Assembly: GCA_942491975.1 (NCBI GenBank)
Contig: CALOCY010000004.1
Span: forward strand, 3,038,001 to 3,102,000
Length of the DNA: 64,000 nucleotides
Direction: 5' to 3'
Source: CALOCY01 sp942491975
GTDB taxonomy: Bacteria; Bacteroidota; Bacteroidia; Bacteroidales; Prolixibacteraceae
Below, piece by piece: positions 53,643 through 63,924 of the stretch (position 1 is the stretch's first letter; each line of letters opens with the position of its first letter). Under the pieces are notes generated by a model that saw nothing but the letters and a program-made list of their open reading frames with translations, was not told where the DNA came from and did no database searches. Position numbers and translations under genes: made by a program.

Positions 53643-56600
53643 TCAGTTTTTCGGATGATAAAGTACACATGTTTTTTTGAACGACAATACATCTCCCCGG
53701 GTGTCATGCAATTGGATAAACAACAGGTAAATTCCCGGCTGTGAGGATTCGCTGTTTTCTCCCGTCCCATCCCACGAAATTGTACCTTCGCTGCTTAGCA
53801 GGGTATTGTTGGCGATCCGGGTAACCGGATAACCTTCAGAATCGAATACAGTAACATTGGCCAGGTAACCACTGTGGGGAAGGGTATAATGAATAATTGT
53901 TGCGTCGTTGTATCCATCATTGTCAGGTGAAAAAGCTTGTGGCTCAACAACAACGGTAACTTCTTCAGCAGATGTTGCTGTTTGTGAATTGGGACACCCG
54001 GGGGTAGCAAAATCGTGTAGCTCCGATGCCGAGTGCCAGTTATTGGCGACATTGGTCGGGAGGTCGGGTGAAGTGCGCTCGAGTGATACCCCTCTGGTAT
54101 CGAAAAGCAGGGGGTGGTGCATTTGAGGTGTGTAGGTAAACCGGTCAATGATAATTGAATCCCGGTTTATCAGTACAAGTGTTGCCCCGGTATTGGTGAA
54201 TTGCAACAAATTGCTGTTTCCCCGAATGTTTTCGTCACAGGAAAAAGGGAAAAACGAAATAAGTGCCGTAGCATCCTTTGTAACTGCAACCATTTCTCCC
54301 GGAAAAACGAATGAGGAAGAAGGATGCAATGCCCCGAAGATCGTTATTTCCCCTTTTTCGCCTTCTTTCCCAATAAACAGCGAAGAAAGGGCAAGTTTAT
54401 AATCTGCACTATTCAATACCTCTATAAATTCGGGACACCCTTCCTGTGGATCAAACAGGATTTCGTTGAAAACAAAGTCGCCCTCACCGGGCTGTGAAAA
54501 GTAGAGTTCAAAACTGATTTTTTCTGAAGTATTTCCGCAACGATCGGAAAGCGGTTTGGTGATAAGCTTGTACGAAGTATTGGGAAGCAGGGGCCTATCC
54601 AGTTTAAGATGTATCTGTGGTTCTTCTTCATAATAGTTTACGACCACCGGATGCTCATATGTATCAATATAAAAGTGATCAGATGTAAGTAGTGCGGTAT
54701 CAATTTCCTCGCTCAGCTTCAGGATAATGGAGGATAAGTTTTCAACAATTACCTGTTGGACTTGGGGGGACTGATCATCAATATTGGGACGTGTTACACT
54801 GTTTGCAAATCCCGGACAACCCCCGTTTTTGGCACAACTGGCTGTCCAGTTATTTTTAGGGTCACACTGCCTGAACGGGTCAATCTTTTCAAGCGACCAT
54901 CCCCCTTCATCTTTGGTTGGATCATGATACCAGCTTTTGTCGAATGTAATGCTGTCGATGACTGTTCCCGAATGGTTTTTGATTGTTATAGTAGTTCCGA
55001 GATTCTTTATAACGGGGAGATTACCAACGGAAATCGGTGTGCAATATTGGCTAAAAAACGGGGCAGCTTCAGTATTGCAAATAAGAACATACCCTTCCGG
55101 GGCAATGGCAGAATCGGGAAGTGAGATACCGGTATTTCCGACTGTTATTGTAAAATCGCTGAGCGAAAAATAGTTGTTGCTGTTGTTGGCCAATTCAATG
55201 TATTCATGTGCAGGAAGTCCCTGTGAAGGCGATGGATCGGGCATAATTTCGTTAACAATTAAATCGTATGGCGAGGCAGTGGCGAACAGCTTTAATTCTT
55301 CAGAAAAAAACCCCATCGCCAATCCGTCAACATCTTTTATATCCGAAATGGTGAGCAGAAACCGATAGTGTAACGGGTTTGAAAAGGACAAATATACTGT
55401 TTCGGGGGTTGATGGTGAATGTTCAATGTGTGTAATGAGGTTTGCGGATTGGTCAAATACACGCATCTCCCAAAAAGCAGAAGAGTCGGTTATAACCGGT
55501 TCAGAAAAGAGTACTTCTACAGTATGATTATCAATGGGGGATACTTTTTTCACATAAGGTGGCCGGTTAACGGCAACTACCTGTATATCATCGATCCATA
55601 ACTTACCGGCACGGGTTGAGGTGTAAAAGAAAGAAGGGGCACAAAATGCCCCGGACACCTGCTTTGATGTGGTATTTCCAGAGAACGCATTGTAATAACA
55701 GCCATTATGCTCAATATTGAGATGCCATACCCCCCTGTTCCTGCGGGTTACATTAACCATAGCATTGGTCGTCTCTTTCCAGGTAAATTCACTCTCTACA
55801 ATGATTGAATCGACAGCACCTTCTGTCATTCGCCAGATTTTTATGCGGTCATCATTTCCTTTGCGGTTTACCCCCATGTAATAACCGTTGGCAACCGTAA
55901 GGTCTTTGTTATCGGCAAAAAGCCATAGCCCGAAATGGTTTTTCGAAGAGGGATCCCAGCTGCTGTTTCTGAAGGTTACAGACCAGTGCAAGTCAACTGC
56001 TCCGGCATTTGAAACGGGTAGGGGGTGGAGTAAAAAGCTGTTTCCTGACTTTTCATTATTGATATGTTTTAACGACTGTTTTCCGGAGAGCGGTTTTTTC
56101 TGTGATAACTCCCAGTCTTCGGTATTTATCCATCCCGTCAGAGGCTTTTCAAAATTTTCTTTCAAAAGAAATATTGGATTATCGTAAACCGGAATTCGCA
56201 TTGTTACCGAATCAATCTCTTCATCTGTCGAAGAGAGGGTCAGCGTAGTTGTTTGTGTGGCCGATAGCTTGTCCCAGATAAATATCCCGTTACTGTCGGC
56301 AGTTATTATGCTGATGGGGGTTGTCATGTGTTCCCCTTCGATAATAAGACGGGAAGAAGGGTTTAGGTCAGCATTTCCGTTTTGATCAGTAAGTTGTGCC
56401 GCAATTAAAAAAGGCTTACCGGGTTCAACCCATTCAATGTGGTTTAGTACGGATAGGATTGTTCCCTTAACATCGACCTGATGTATGGCAGAGGTTATTG
56501 TTTCAGGAAATTCAGGGGCCAGGTAAGAGCCTGCACCAAAGGTTTTGAATTGGTGTGCTTTGTTGTTAATGGCCAGTTGCAGTTCTGAAAAGTCAGTGAC

Positions 56601-57536
56601 AGCTTCTGTAAGCCATGCTTTTACGGTAAATGTTGAAGTACTGCCCGAATTTATTCTCAGGGGACGGCTGTTAAACCGGAAGACCATACTTTCCGGTGTA
56701 ATGGTGGTATTGGATGGCATTATCTCACCGTTTGCATTTTCAATAATAGCTCCTTCCAGTAATTTTGTCAGATCATTGTTTAGTGCATTGAAAAGGGTTA
56801 TTTCACTTACATAAGTGGGGAAAGGATCACTTTTGCCGGTATCGGTAATTTTAAAACGCAGTGTAGGAACAGCCATTGCCTGATGATCGGAAAAGGAGGA
56901 GATAGTGGTTTTCGGGACAGGTAGATTGGCAGCAGAGCAATAGGAATCATTGTCGTGTTCAACAGGGGGGAGTTTGCCGGAAATACGGACTTCATCGAAT
57001 ATAACTTTGTCATTGGAATAGTGATTGCAAAGCTGCACAACAAGACGCAGCGAATCGGCGTTATCTAACTGTAAATTGCTTGTCATCTCTTCCCAGTTGG
57101 CCAGGGTAATATCATTTGACGGGAAAGGGATTGAATTGGTGGGAGAGGTAAACAGAAAGGCTTTGAGGAATTTTCTTTCAGCATTTGTCCCGCTTCCTGT
57201 CTCTTTGGTGATGAATGAAACGGAAATATTTTCGTAACCGGTAGTTGAAACCCAGGGCGAAGACCAGGTTGCTGTCCCGTTGCAATCGCGGGCTTCAAGG
57301 CGTCCGCCACTGGTATCCACAGTTTTTACATAGTCGTATTCGTTATCAAATGAGCAATCCGACCAACTGAGTTGCCACGATACATTGTCAAGGTCGTATT
57401 GTGGTTGTGTTACATTAGCACCCCATGCCCCTTTATTGGGAATAGTAAAGGACTCGGAATAGATATTGTTTGCAACACTGACACTTACCGGAAGCAGTAG
57501 TAATAGTGTCAATAAATTGTAAATTCTTGGGGTCAT
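53643..57536 (-). CDS. large secreted lamin-tail domain protein with gliding-type C-terminus
   Basis: About 1297 residues from ATG 57536 (MTPRIYN); the frame is open upstream for 23 further codons, but the signal peptide begins here. In order: two jelly-roll-type domains (about 30-180 and 450-660), Ig-like stretches, two lamin-tail-like domains (VNEIMPDPSPSQGLPAHEYIEL and FNEILFDPQEGCPEFIEVL), and a C-terminal domain with FSPDNDGYND and GIYLLFIQLHD as in gliding-motility or FlgD-like sorting domains. It is likely exported by type IX secretion and anchored on the surface. Function unknown, perhaps DNA or matrix binding. Divergent from asd. Confidence 0.85.
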   Translation of the reverse strand: MTPRIYNLLTLLLLLPVSVSVANNIYSESFTIPNKGAWGANVTQPQYDLDNVSWQLSWSDCSFDNEYDYVKTVDTSGGRLEARDCNGTATWSSPWVSTTGYENISVSFITKETGSGTNAERKFLKAFLFTSPTNSIPFPSNDITLANWEEMTSNLQLDNADSLRLVVQLCNHYSNDKVIFDEVRISGKLPPVEHDNDSYCSAANLPVPKTTISSFSDHQAMAVPTLRFKITDTGKSDPFPTYVSEITLFNALNNDLTKLLEGAIIENANGEIMPSNTTITPESMVFRFNSRPLRINSGSTSTFTVKAWLTEAVTDFSELQLAINNKAHQFKTFGAGSYLAPEFPETITSAIHQVDVKGTILSVLNHIEWVEPGKPFLIAAQLTDQNGNADLNPSSRLIIEGEHMTTPISIITADSNGIFIWDKLSATQTTTLTLSSTDEEIDSVTMRIPVYDNPIFLLKENFEKPLTGWINTEDWELSQKKPLSGKQSLKHINNEKSGNSFLLHPLPVSNAGAVDLHWSVTFRNSSWDPSSKNHFGLWLFADNKDLTVANGYYMGVNRKGNDDRIKIWRMTEGAVDSIIVESEFTWKETTNAMVNVTRRNRGVWHLNIEHNGCYYNAFSGNTTSKQVSGAFCAPSFFYTSTRAGKLWIDDIQVVAVNRPPYVKKVSPIDNHTVEVLFSEPVITDSSAFWEMRVFDQSANLITHIEHSPSTPETVYLSFSNPLHYRFLLTISDIKDVDGLAMGFFSEELKLFATASPYDLIVNEIMPDPSPSQGLPAHEYIELANNSNNYFSLSDFTITVGNTGISLPDSAIAPEGYVLICNTEAAPFFSQYCTPISVGNLPVIKNLGTTITIKNHSGTVIDSITFDKSWYHDPTKDEGGWSLEKIDPFRQCDPKNNWTASCAKNGGCPGFANSVTRPNIDDQSPQVQQVIVENLSSIILKLSEEIDTALLTSDHFYIDTYEHPVVVNYYEEEPQIHLKLDRPLLPNTSYKLITKPLSDRCGNTSEKISFELYFSQPGEGDFVFNEILFDPQEGCPEFIEVLNSADYKLALSSLFIGKEGEKGEITIFGALHPSSSFVFPGEMVAVTKDATALISFFPFSCDENIRGNSNLLQFTNTGATLVLINRDSIIIDRFTYTPQMHHPLLFDTRGVSLERTSPDLPTNVANNWHSASELHDFATPGCPNSQTATSAEEVTVVVEPQAFSPDNDGYNDATIIHYTLPHSGYLANVTVFDSEGYPVTRIANNTLLSSEGTISWDGTGENSESSQPGIYLLFIQLHDTRGDVLSFKKTCVLYHPKN

Positions 57537-57636
57537 TTTGTTTAGGGTTGTTAGAAAAATATAATTTTGTAATGATACAGGGATGTTTTTGTGGTTTGTA
57601 CACAAAGTTATTCAATATACTAAAATTTTATCGAAA

Positions 57637-58647
57637 ATGAAAATAGCTATTGTTGGTGTAAGTGGTGCTGTAGGGCAGGAGTTTCTGAAAGTGCTGGCAG
57701 AGCGGAATTTTCCGCTTGATGAATTGGTGTTGTTTGGGTCTTCGCGTAGTGCAGGGAATGTGTATGGGTTTATGGGAAAACAGATCAGGGTGCAGGAGAT
57801 CACAGAGGATACCGATTTTAGTGATATCGATATTGCCCTTACCTCGGCCGGTGCCGGTACGTCCAAAAAGTTTGCATCAACAATTACCAGGCACGGTACT
57901 ATTATGATCGACAATTCAAGTGCATTTCGCATGGATGAAGATGTCCCTTTAGTGGTTCCTGAGGTGAATGCTGAAGATTGCCGGAATGTGCAGCGCAATA
58001 TTATTGCCAATCCCAATTGTACAACCATTCAGATGGTGGTTGCGCTAAAACCTATTGAAGATATTTCGCCTATTAAGCGGGTACATATTGCCACATATCA
58101 GTCGGCTTCGGGTGCCGGGGCAACAGGAATGGCCGAACTGGAAGCACAGCTTGGGCAGATTGTAAATGGAGAAGAGATTGATGTGGAGCAATTTCAGTAC
58201 CAGTTGGCATTGAACCTGATCCCGCACATTGATGTGGCACAGGAGAACGATTATACCAAAGAGGAGATGAAGATGTTCCACGAAACCCGTAAAATTATGC
58301 ATTCCGATGTGAAGGTGAGTGCCACGGCAGTACGTGTTCCGGTAATGCGTGCGCATTCCGAAGCCATATGGGTGGAGACGCAGGAGCCGGTTAGTGTGGA
58401 GCAGGCACGTGAGGCATTCAGGAAAGCTGATGGTATTGTATTGGAAGATAACTTACAGGAGAAGATGTACCCTATGCCCCTTTTTAAAGCAGGAGAAGAC
58501 CCGGTTTATGTAGGGCGTGTACGTAAAGATCTTTCCAATGAGAACGGGCTGGCATTTTGGACGGTTTCCGACCAGATCAGAAAGGGTGCAGCACTGAATG
58601 CTGTGCAGATAGCCGAGTATTTGGTGAAAGAAGGAGTTGTTGGTTGA
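57637..58647 (+). CDS. asd: aspartate-semialdehyde dehydrogenase
   Basis: Reduces aspartyl phosphate with NADPH to the semialdehyde used for lysine, methionine, threonine and diaminopimelate. 336 residues starting at MKIAIVGVSGAVGQ; the open frame continues 18 codons upstream but this is the Rossmann start. Active-site Cys128 in NPNCTTIQ. Substrate segments QSASGAGATGM and RVPVMRAHSE are present. It has the short form typical of many bacteria. Confidence 0.95.
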   Translation: MKIAIVGVSGAVGQEFLKVLAERNFPLDELVLFGSSRSAGNVYGFMGKQIRVQEITEDTDFSDIDIALTSAGAGTSKKFASTITRHGTIMIDNSSAFRMDEDVPLVVPEVNAEDCRNVQRNIIANPNCTTIQMVVALKPIEDISPIKRVHIATYQSASGAGATGMAELEAQLGQIVNGEEIDVEQFQYQLALNLIPHIDVAQENDYTKEEMKMFHETRKIMHSDVKVSATAVRVPVMRAHSEAIWVETQEPVSVEQAREAFRKADGIVLEDNLQEKMYPMPLFKAGEDPVYVGRVRKDLSNENGLAFWTVSDQIRKGAALNAVQIAEYLVKEGVVG

Positions 58648-58688
58648 TTAATAGTTCGGTAGTGGATAATACGTGCATTGATTTTTTA

Positions 58689-59909
58689 TTACTCCTCATC
58701 AACCGGAATATCGTACAAAAAGTCATTGTATGGGAAGCGGGTGGTATGGATTTTTTTCACTTCGTTATACAGTTTGTTTTTTAACCGGTCGATGTTTGTC
58801 TTCTTTTTTGCCGAGATGAAGATGCTGGGTGAGTTGTGTTTGGCCATCCAACTGTTGCGCCAGTCATCAAGGCTATAATTGGCCTTGGTTACAGGGGTAA
58901 GGTCGTCCTCTTCTTTCTCTTCGTAAGAGAACGTATCAATTTTGTTGAAGAGGTAGATCGTGGGTTTATCTCCGGCATTAATCTCTTCAAGGGTCTTTTG
59001 AACAATCTCAATTTGTTCTTCAAAACCGGGGTGTGAGATATCAATGGCATGCACCAGAATGTCAGCTTCGCGTACTTCGTCAAGGGTCGATTTAAACGAT
59101 TCGACCAACCCATGGGGCAGTTTTCGGATAAATCCTACCGTATCGGCAAGCAGGAAAGGGATGTTGTGGATAACCACTTTCCGAACGGTAGTATCGAGTG
59201 TGGCAAATAGCTTATTCTCGGCAAAAACGGTCGATTTGCTCAACAGGTTCATTAGTGTTGATTTTCCCACATTAGTATAGCCCACCAGTGCCACACGCAC
59301 CATTTTTCCCCTGTTTTTGCGCTGGGTGCTTTTTTGTTTGTCAATTTTTTTGAGTTGTTCTTTGAGCCGTGCAATTTTTTCAAGAATAATACGTCGGTCG
59401 GTTTCAATCTGTGTTTCTCCCGGTCCGCGCAGGCCAATACCACCACGTTGTCGTTCAAGGTGGGTCCACATTCGGGTAAGGCGGGGGAGGATGTATTGCA
59501 GTTGTGCCAGTTCGACCTGTGTCTTAGCATGTGCTGTTTGTGCCCTTTTGGCAAAAATATCGAGAATAAGGTTGGTGCGGTCAAGGGTTTTGCACTCTAC
59601 TGCACGCTCTATATTACGTAGCTGTGTCGGGGTCAGCTCATCGTCGAATATAACCGTGTCGGTTTCGTGTATTTTTATGTAGGTGATGATCTCTTCGAGC
59701 TTTCCTGAACCGACAAATGTTGCCGGATGAGGTGTAGCCAGTTTTTGAAGAAATTTCTTCTGTACGTCGGCACCAGCTGTGTCAGCAAGAAATTCCAGTT
59801 CGTCAAGGTATTCTTTTGCCTGCTTTTCGTCCTGATCTTTAGTGATCAGGCCTATCAGGATAACCCGTTCGCGGGGTGTCTTTATTTCAAAATTTTCAGG
59901 TCTTGTCAT
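58689..59909 (-). CDS. hflX: GTPase HflX
   Basis: Ribosome-associated GTPase that splits stalled 70S ribosomes under stress. 406 residues: N-terminal HflX domain, glycine-rich linker (QRGGIGLRGPGETQIETDRR), and the G domain with G1 GYTNVGKST (210-218), G3 DTVGF and G4 NKID. It is convergent with asd and has a short C-terminal basic tail. Confidence 0.95.
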   Translation of the reverse strand: MTRPENFEIKTPRERVILIGLITKDQDEKQAKEYLDELEFLADTAGADVQKKFLQKLATPHPATFVGSGKLEEIITYIKIHETDTVIFDDELTPTQLRNIERAVECKTLDRTNLILDIFAKRAQTAHAKTQVELAQLQYILPRLTRMWTHLERQRGGIGLRGPGETQIETDRRIILEKIARLKEQLKKIDKQKSTQRKNRGKMVRVALVGYTNVGKSTLMNLLSKSTVFAENKLFATLDTTVRKVVIHNIPFLLADTVGFIRKLPHGLVESFKSTLDEVREADILVHAIDISHPGFEEQIEIVQKTLEEINAGDKPTIYLFNKIDTFSYEEKEEDDLTPVTKANYSLDDWRNSWMAKHNSPSIFISAKKKTNIDRLKNKLYNEVKKIHTTRFPYNDFLYDIPVDEE

Positions 59910-59921
59910 GAATGGGTAAAA

Positions 59922-59958
59922 TAAAAAAACCTGGCTTCATCATCGAAACCAGGGTTTT
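59922..59958 (-). terminator. terminator of the tonB-like gene
   Basis: CCTGG (59930-59934) pairs with CCAGG (59949-59953), extended by AAA/TTT with one G offset. The A-run 59924-59929 provides the T-run on the minus strand. It lies 22 bases past the stop at 59980. Confidence 0.6.
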
Positions 59959-59979
59959 TCTTATAGTATAACTAAGATT

Positions 59980-60663
59980 TTACTGTAGTACAAAATTGAT
60001 GGGGACACGGTAAGATACCTTTACGGGTTTTCCACGTTGTTTCCCGGGTTTCCATGTAGGCATGCTATTGATTACGCGCAGTGCTTCTTTATCAAGCGAC
60101 GGATCAATGCCCCTTAATATTTTCGCGTCTTCAATCGCACCTTTTTTGTTTATAACAAATGATACATAAACCTTACCCTGAATGCCATTTTCTTGTGCAA
60201 TTACAGGATATTTAATTGCTTTTGAAATCCACTTTCGCAGGGCTAATTCACCGCCCGGAAATTCAGGCATATCTTCCACAACAACAAATACAGGTGCATC
60301 GGCATCATCCTCTTCATCAGTAAGAACAGGTTCTACGTCAATAGCTGTTTCATCATCAATCTCCGTATCATCAATTTCCAATTCTTCATCAATTTCCGTA
60401 TCATCATCAACGATGTTCAAAACATCAAAAGTTTTTGGTGGTGGTGGTGGTGGTGGTGGTTTAACCTCTTCCTGGCGGGTAATAGGAATAATCTCATCTT
60501 CCACTTCCTGCTCCATAACTTGTCCCAGGTCTTGTGCCTGTTTTACTGTAGAAGTCCAATTAAAAGCAATCAGAACAACTCCAAGAGCAACGACCAATCC
60601 AAGTTGAATAAGCATGCTCCTTTTACGCTCAAGATCAGCTTTAGGTGACTTTTTAACTTCCAT
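59980..60663 (-). CDS. tonB: energy transducer TonB
   Basis: 227 residues. A cytoplasmic basic N-terminus and one transmembrane helix (about 20-38), a periplasmic linker that is Pro- and acid-rich, and the C-terminal TonB domain with MPEFPGGELALRKWI, YPVIAQENGIQGKVYVSFVI and a C-terminal beta hairpin. It carries energy from ExbBD to outer-membrane receptors. The linker contains eight consecutive prolines, all CCA, encoded by (GGT)8 on the plus strand (60437-60460). No exbB or exbD is adjacent. Confidence 0.93.
   Translation of the reverse strand: MEVKKSPKADLERKRSMLIQLGLVVALGVVLIAFNWTSTVKQAQDLGQVMEQEVEDEIIPITRQEEVKPPPPPPPPKTFDVLNIVDDDTEIDEELEIDDTEIDDETAIDVEPVLTDEEDDADAPVFVVVEDMPEFPGGELALRKWISKAIKYPVIAQENGIQGKVYVSFVINKKGAIEDAKILRGIDPSLDKEALRVINSMPTWKPGKQRGKPVKVSYRVPINFVLQ
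60437..60460. repeat. trinucleotide repeat (GGT)8 within tonB
   Basis: Perfect eight-unit repeat, read on the minus strand as CCA, eight prolines. Slippage would change the linker length without changing frame. Confidence 0.9.
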
Positions 60664-60806
60664 ATAAAAGAGTTTATTCGGTTGAAATTACTTTACTGTA
60701 AGTTATTATTTGAGGGTTTAAAGATAAAAAATAATCTTCAAAGTCAAGTTTTTTTTCTTCTTTTTTGGAGTAACACAGCGTTGCTGAGAGAGTTCTTAAC
60801 AGACGA

Positions 60807-60836
60807 TTTGTATAATTTAAATTTTTTTTATCTTTG
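60807..60836 (+). promoter_or_regulatory. Bacteroidota-type promoter of tRNA-Ala
   Basis: TTTG (60807-60810), an 18-base AT-rich spacer and TATCTTTG (60829-60836). The tRNA starts 13 bases further on. Confidence 0.75.
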
Positions 60837-60848
60837 CACGACATCAAC

Positions 60849-60923
<75 letters not shown>

Positions 60924-61005
60924 AACATACAATCTTGTTGATATTTCCGCTTAGAACAGTTGTTTTAAGCGGATTTTTTTGATCAGGAGATATGGCAGGG
61001 TTGTG

Positions 61006-62886
61006 TCAGAATATCATTGGACGGGCTTTTCGTCCTCCCAACCCTATGATTTTAAATTCTGTACGTCTGTTTTTACGGTGTTCGACTTCCGGACACGATA
61101 CGCCATCATCACATTTGTTGATGAGTTTAGTTTCTCCGTATCCTTTTGCAACAATACGTTCAGGTTCAATACCTCTTGATATAACATACCTGACTGCTGA
61201 TTCTGATCGTTTTTGCGATAACCACATGTTGTAACTGTCGCTACCCCTTGAGTCGGTATGAGAACCGAGTTCAACCTTCATTTCAGGATTGTCCCTTAGT
61301 ATTTGCACCAGCTTATCAAGTTCAATTTCTGACTCGGGAAGGATATCCCATTTGTCGAAGTTGTAGTAAATATCATCAAGCACAAATACTTTATCCATCT
61401 CTTTTTTAAACATGTAAATGGTATCCCGTATTATGCCATAAGGTACATTTATCGTAGTTATGTTGATGGTTTGTTTCAGGTAGCCCGGTTTGGTAGCTGT
61501 AAATGCATATTCTGAATTTTCTTCAAGATAACGCATTAAGTGACCAAATTTATCAGGTTGGAGGAAATGGATATCATTGTTGATAAAGATTTGGGCATCT
61601 GGAACAGGTTCGTTGTTTTCTTTATCCAATACGGTCAACTCCAGTTTGTATACCCCTTTGAGGAATAGTTCTACATATTCTTGGCTTTGCACTGTTTTTT
61701 GATCGCCCACATAGTTTAGCTTGTTGGCTTTTACAAGGAACATTTTATCTTTCAGCACTTCAAGCTCAAAATTACCATCGGTGTCTGATTTGGTTTGGGC
61801 AATGAGTGAGTCTTTATCATTCAGCAGTTTAACGGTGGCTTCAGCAACAGGTTCATAGGTATAATCGTCAAGCGTTACCCCTTGCAGGTTATAGTAAAGG
61901 TCTGCAATATCCAGTTGATAGACATCGTCTTCTCCCTCCCCGTCCGGTCGGTTTGAGGTAAAGAAGCCAACAGATTGGTTGGGATGAATAACCAGCGCAA
62001 AATCATCGTCAGGTGTGTTTACCCCTGCTCCCAAATTATGTGCCTTTTTATAATCCCCTTTTTCCGGGTTACTGTAATAGAGGTCCAATCCGCCAACACC
62101 GTTATCGTATCCATCGGAAGCAAATGTTAGTACACCATCCGTATTTATAAATGGGAACATTTCTGTGTCTTCGGTATTTATCCCATCCAATGGTTCGGGA
62201 GTTTGCCATTTACCATCAATACGGATAGAACGATAAATATTGGGGGCAATCGTTTTAAAGTTCCGTTCTTTTTTCCTTCGTTCTTTTTGAGTTGCAGGGG
62301 TTATGTAATAGTTTTCAGGCATGTTTGAAGAGAAGTAGAGCGTATCCCCGGTTGCATTGATCGCAGGATGCCCTACAGAGAATCTTTTGTTGTTAAACGG
62401 GAACGATTCGACAACAGCCCACTGCCCTTCAACTTTTTTGGCAATGACAATTCTGAGGTGGATGCTTGCTTTGCGGAAAACGCTGTAGAGTGTATCCGGT
62501 TCAATAAAATTGGACTGGGTTATGAACATTTCTCCTGTTTCGGGACAGTAGGAGACAGGTCCTTCGTGGTATTGGGTCGAGAATCGCTGAAAATGAGTCC
62601 TTTTGCTGATTATTTCTCCTTTTTCGTTAAGTTCGGTGAAGAATATATCGTAAAATATTTTTTGGTTGTTGGGATTTTGCGCTTTGGCTTGTTCCAGTAA
62701 TTCGTCTTTATAGGAGGAGAAGATGAGGTTATTCTCAACAATTGAGGGGCCAAAGTCACTGGCTACGGTATTGGTTTTGATTTTTTTTACCGATAATTCG
62801 GTGTTTTCAAAAACCGGTCCTTTTCTGTTTTGTCCCAGTGCAATGGAGACAATTAGGAGTGCATATATGGTAAGCCGGTATTTCAT
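61006..62886 (-). CDS. OmpA family protein with PD40 propeller and CarboxypepD-like domains
   Basis: 626 residues. Signal peptide (1-18). A WD40/PD40-type propeller (about 40-330, with ATGDTLYFSSNMPE and LTFASDGYDNGVGGLDLYY). Two carboxypeptidase-regulatory-like Ig domains (about 335-490). A C-terminal OmpA peptidoglycan-binding domain with GSHTDSRGSDSYN and SERVAKGYGE-type helix (EPERIVAKGYGET). This is the partner that follows PorP/SprF in adhesin cassettes and resembles PorE-like proteins without a TPR part. It starts 13 bases after the PorP/SprF stop. Confidence 0.88.
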   Translation of the reverse strand: MKYRLTIYALLIVSIALGQNRKGPVFENTELSVKKIKTNTVASDFGPSIVENNLIFSSYKDELLEQAKAQNPNNQKIFYDIFFTELNEKGEIISKRTHFQRFSTQYHEGPVSYCPETGEMFITQSNFIEPDTLYSVFRKASIHLRIVIAKKVEGQWAVVESFPFNNKRFSVGHPAINATGDTLYFSSNMPENYYITPATQKERRKKERNFKTIAPNIYRSIRIDGKWQTPEPLDGINTEDTEMFPFINTDGVLTFASDGYDNGVGGLDLYYSNPEKGDYKKAHNLGAGVNTPDDDFALVIHPNQSVGFFTSNRPDGEGEDDVYQLDIADLYYNLQGVTLDDYTYEPVAEATVKLLNDKDSLIAQTKSDTDGNFELEVLKDKMFLVKANKLNYVGDQKTVQSQEYVELFLKGVYKLELTVLDKENNEPVPDAQIFINNDIHFLQPDKFGHLMRYLEENSEYAFTATKPGYLKQTINITTINVPYGIIRDTIYMFKKEMDKVFVLDDIYYNFDKWDILPESEIELDKLVQILRDNPEMKVELGSHTDSRGSDSYNMWLSQKRSESAVRYVISRGIEPERIVAKGYGETKLINKCDDGVSCPEVEHRKNRRTEFKIIGLGGRKARPMIF

Positions 62887-62899
62887 CTAATCATCAAAT

Positions 62900-63886
62900 T
62901 TAAAAATAACGGGGCGATGTATAACGCGACCGCAACAGGTTTAGTTCGTACGAGATCATTATTTCATGTACCCCGTCATGAAAACGTTTTAAGTTGGTTG
63001 TTGTAAAATCTATAGCATAACCAAATCGTAATTTTTCATTTATTATCCATTGAACAATAGCCCCGTATGAGTCGCCTGAACGGTACATTCCCCCCAGCCA
63101 TAACCGTTCGTTAAGCAGGAAATTGGCTGAAACATCAAACTCGACCGGCACACCAATTGACGCCCGTGTACTAAATGTGGGTTTAAATTTAAGTTTTTTA
63201 CCCATATCAAACACAAATCCCCCAATAATAAAATAGTGGCGCAGTTCGGGATTTGTGGTATATTCAATACCATTGGTTGATAAGTATCCTTCCCTTGCTT
63301 TATATTTGCTTTCAATAATCCGGGGAATGGATAAACCCAGGTAGAATTGTTCGGAATGTAAAAATGCCCCTACTCCAAAGTTAGGTTTAAATGTTTGGTC
63401 AATATATCCCTGAAAAGCAGGATCCCGGGGTGCTGCAAAATTGGGATTTAGTTCGTAAGCGTCAAAATTATTCTGGTAGTGTTGTATGGTTGTTTTAATC
63501 CCAAGTCGGAGCGATGTTTTTTCAGATAGTTTAAGGCGGTATGCATAATCGACAAATACAGCAAACCGGTTTTCCAACCCCTGGTCATTGTCTACTACAG
63601 TCAGACCGATCCCTATATTTTCATTTCGAAGGGGGGCATGTACGGAGAAAGAGTGGGTTTCAGGTGCCCCTGTAATACCTACCCATTGTAGGCGGGATAG
63701 TGCCATAAATGTCATATTGTCCCATATACCCACATAGGCGGGGTTCACCACCTGTATGTTGAACATATACTGCGTATACATGGGATCTTGTTGCCCATAC
63801 GTATGCGTTAGATTTGATAAAAGCAGTATCAGTATTACTATGTATTTATTAACCCACTTCATTCCATATTTTCCCCTGTTCTGCAT
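62900..63886 (-). CDS. PorP/SprF family type IX secretion outer-membrane protein
   Basis: 328 residues, or 320 if the internal ATG at 63862 is the start; both have an AGGGGAAAATATG sequence just upstream. Signal peptide, then QQDPMYTQYMFNIQVVNPAYVG, the family signature, and a beta-barrel of about 14 strands ending with a Phe. PorP/SprF proteins help export or attach a partner adhesin through type IX secretion. It lies between the end of an adhesin gene (63925) and the OmpA gene, on the same strand. Confidence 0.9.
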   Translation of the reverse strand: MQNRGKYGMKWVNKYIVILILLLSNLTHTYGQQDPMYTQYMFNIQVVNPAYVGIWDNMTFMALSRLQWVGITGAPETHSFSVHAPLRNENIGIGLTVVDNDQGLENRFAVFVDYAYRLKLSEKTSLRLGIKTTIQHYQNNFDAYELNPNFAAPRDPAFQGYIDQTFKPNFGVGAFLHSEQFYLGLSIPRIIESKYKAREGYLSTNGIEYTTNPELRHYFIIGGFVFDMGKKLKFKPTFSTRASIGVPVEFDVSANFLLNERLWLGGMYRSGDSYGAIVQWIINEKLRFGYAIDFTTTNLKRFHDGVHEIMISYELNLLRSRYTSPRYF

Positions 63887-63924
63887 TAAACATATTTTCC
63901 CCTCTTTCAGTGAATATAAATTTA

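Noticed and set aside
60182..60607. 141-codon plus-strand Ser/Gly-rich frame inside tonB
   Set aside because: Composition is the antisense of the acidic and proline-rich TonB linker; no independent evidence.
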